Source: Methyloceanibacter stevinii
Lineage (GTDB): Bacteria; Pseudomonadota; Alphaproteobacteria; Rhizobiales; Methyloligellaceae
DNA: 64,000 bases
Direction: 5' to 3'
Assembly (NCBI RefSeq): GCF_001723355.1
Contig: NZ_LPWE01000001.1
Coordinates: forward strand, 1 to 64,000
In this document: piece by piece, positions 62,264 to 64,000 of the stretch
Layout: each line of letters begins with the position of its first letter
Numbering within the stretch: the first letter of the stretch is position 1
The notes under the pieces: generated by a model
Databases searched by the model: none
The model's input: only the letters and a program-made list of their open reading frames with translations
Told to the model about the DNA's origin: nothing
Translations under genes and position numbers: made by a program

Positions 62264-64000
62264 GCTCCCCCCCAGGCTCTGCCTCCCGCTGATCGAAGCC
62301 TCCTCTCCCAGGGCCTCGGCAACGAGTTCTTCGGCGGTCTCACGCAACAGGGTGTCGCCCGCATCACCCGGAACGCTTTCTCGCCCGATCTCGAGCATGA
62401 CAGGAACAGCAAGCGGCGATACGCGACTCACCTCACTATGCCTGATTCGTCCGCCGATACGCTTCAAGAATTCGCCCAGCCGGCGCAAATCGATCAGCCC
62501 GGTCGCAGCGTCGGCAAAGGCCGCCTTCAGCAACACATGGTCGGGCTCGTGCTGACGCAGCACGTCGTAGACGAGATCCGACGAGGCGGTCATTTGGCGG
62601 CCAGACTTTTCCTGGCCCGGATGGCGGCGCTCGATCAGGCCGGAGATGATGGCGCAGACTTTGAAAGATCGCTTCATCAGGTTGGACTCGGCAAGCCACG
62701 CGTCGAGGTCGTCGCCGAGCATGTCTTCGTCGAACAGCTCTCTCAGATTGAGCCGCCCGGTGCGGATCATCGTGCTCATGTCGTTGAGGCCCCAGACGGC
62801 GAGCGCATATTCGTTGGCGACGAACCCGAGCGGCGCCGCGCCTGCCCGTTCCAAACGGCGCGTGAGAAGCATGCCGAGCGTCTGGTGTGCCAGCCTGCCC
62901 TCGAAGGGATAGCAGACAAGATAGTAGCGCTGTCCGCGCGGGAAGGTCTCGATCAGCATTTCCTGCGCGTTAGGAACGATCGAGAAGGCCGATTGTAGCT
63001 TCAGCCAGTAGGACACCTGCTCAGGCAGTTTCGTCCAGTGACGGCGGTCCGCCAGCATGAGGCGCACGCGTTCGGCAAGATAGGTGGAGAGCGGGAACTT
63101 CCCCCCTTCATAGGCGGGCACTTTGGCGTCGGTGGCGTGCGCGCGGGTCACGATGGCATCCATCTCCCGCAAGCCCTGGAAACGCAGCACCTCGCCTGCG
63201 AACACGAACGTGTCGCCCGGGGCGAGTTGCTCGATAAAGTGTTCCTCGACCTCGCCCAAGATACGTCCGCCCGCGAGCGCGCCTGTCGGCTTGAGTGCGC
63301 CGCCCTTGAGCCGCGCCAGCCGCACACGCAGCATGGGGGCCTCGACGATTGTGCCCACGTTCAGACGGTATTGTTGCGCGATACGCGGATGAGCCACGCG
63401 GTAGGCGCCTTCTTTGGTGCGTTTCAGTTTGGCGTAGCGGTCGTAATTCGCGAGCGCGTAGCCTCCGGTTGCCACAAAAGAGACGACAGAATCGAAACTC
63501 TCGCGAGAGAGATCGCGATAAGGCGCCGCGCTGGTGACCTCCTTAAAAAGCAAGTCGGAGTCAAAAGGTTCCGCGCAGGCCGTGCCGAGAATGTGCTGAG
63601 CAAGCACATCGAGCGCACCGGGGCGCGTGGGCGGCGTATCCTGCTGACCTTCTCGTGCTGCCTCAAGCGCGGCCTGGCACTCCATGACCTCGAAACGGTT
63701 GGCCGGCACCAGCAGCGCCTTGCTTGGTTCGTCGAGGCGATGATTGGCGCGGCCGATGCGCTGGGCCAGACGGCTCGAGCCTTTCGGCGCGCCGACATTG
63801 ACGACAAGGTCGACATCGCCCCAGTCGATGCCGAGATCGAGCGTCGAGGTGCACACCACCGCCCGCAACTTACCCGCCACCATGGCCGCTTCGACTTTGC
63901 GCCGCTGGCCGACGTCGAGGGAGCCGTGATGGAGCGCGATCGGCAGATTGTCGTCGTTGCAGCGCCACAGCTCGTTGAAGAGCATCTCAGCCTGCGAGCG
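62250..64000 (-). CDS. Ligase-associated Lhr-type DEXH helicase, C-terminal part
   Basis: The piece holds the second RecA-like helicase domain (motif V 'VCTSTLDLGIDWGDVDLVVNVGAPKGSSRLAQRIGRANHR', motif VI with R..R.GR) and the winged-helix and Lhr-core beta region ('VEEHFIEQLAPGDTFVFAGEVLRFQGLREMDAIV'). It belongs to the Lhr family that works with PdeM and an ATP-dependent ligase. The N-terminal ATPase half lies beyond base 64000. In the raw sequence the frame continues into pdeM through a run of seven G; with one more G a TAG stop falls at 62250-62252, a normal overlapping end. Confidence 0.85.

Overview
The window reads as a high-GC alphaproteobacterial chromosome segment, most likely from the order Hyphomicrobiales (a Hyphomicrobium/Methyloceanibacter-like genome would fit, but the genus is not proven). 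Supporting signs are a GroEL tail ending in MPMPPGG..GMGMM, an alphaproteobacterial-type HisRS beside HisZ and short HisG, the murA-DUF2948-hisD-UPF0262-LMW phosphatase synteny block, a PodJ-type polarity protein, and many small families typical of alphaproteobacteria (DUF2849, DUF934, TIGR02186).

Layout. 1-1.3 kb: 3' end of groEL with its terminator, then a small ribbon-helix-helix-like protein and a two-helix membrane protein. 1.3-9.8 kb (minus strand): a run of glcD-glcE-glcF (glycolate oxidase), hisS-hisZ-hisG and a secreted protein that looks like a degenerate histidine phosphatase. 10.0-11.2 kb: an orphan TRAP-type substrate-binding protein. 11.4-16.4 kb: a polysaccharide cassette (sugar 4,6-dehydratase, initiating phosphoglycosyltransferase, sugar reductase/epimerase, glycosyltransferase) that resembles a QuiNAc-type O-antigen start. 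16.6-20.2 kb: a NicO-type metal exporter facing an octaheme cytochrome carrying HEAT and TPR repeats. 20.4-27.5 kb: small secreted proteins, a periplasmic HAD phosphatase, two sulfatases of different subfamilies and an outer-membrane barrel with a roughly 100-residue helical insert. 27.8-33.3 kb: very small proteins, a first autotransporter and a DUF3303 protein. 33.4-37.8 kb: the conserved LMW phosphatase/UPF0262/hisD/DUF2948/murA block. 38.1 kb: tRNA-Thr(GGT). 38.4-41.0 kb: an accessory patch of tiny exported proteins and a macro-like protein. 41.0-49.2 kb: a compact sulfate-assimilation operon (ferredoxin, cysG, DUF2849, cysI, DUF934-cysH, cysD, cysN, TauE/SafE permease). 49.6-52.6 kb: a second autotransporter. 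52.8-56.4 kb: a DUF4212/sodium-solute symporter pair, prolyl aminopeptidase and YjbQ. 56.5-59.6 kb: a PodJ-like polarity protein. 59.8-61.5 kb: a TauE/SafE permease with its TIGR02186 partner. 61.5-64 kb: the ligase-associated PdeM phosphoesterase and Lhr-type helicase, which runs off the window.

Functionally the sulfur genes form the most coherent unit: sulfate is activated by CysDN to APS, reduced by an Fe-S type CysH to sulfite, and reduced to sulfide by a siroheme reductase whose cofactor (CysG) and probable electron donor (ferredoxin) are in the same operon. Two sulfatases in the window could feed sulfate from organic esters into this pathway, although no formylglycine-generating enzyme is present here.

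Important caveat: eight genes (groEL, the 4,6-dehydratase, the second sulfatase, a small exported protein, TauE, ferredoxin, the second autotransporter, podJ) are interrupted by about 15 frameshifts, and every one is explained by a single missing base. This one-sided pattern in otherwise intact genes, including essential groEL, points to base-loss errors in the sequence rather than gene decay. I therefore give reconstructed full-length genes where both ends are clear.
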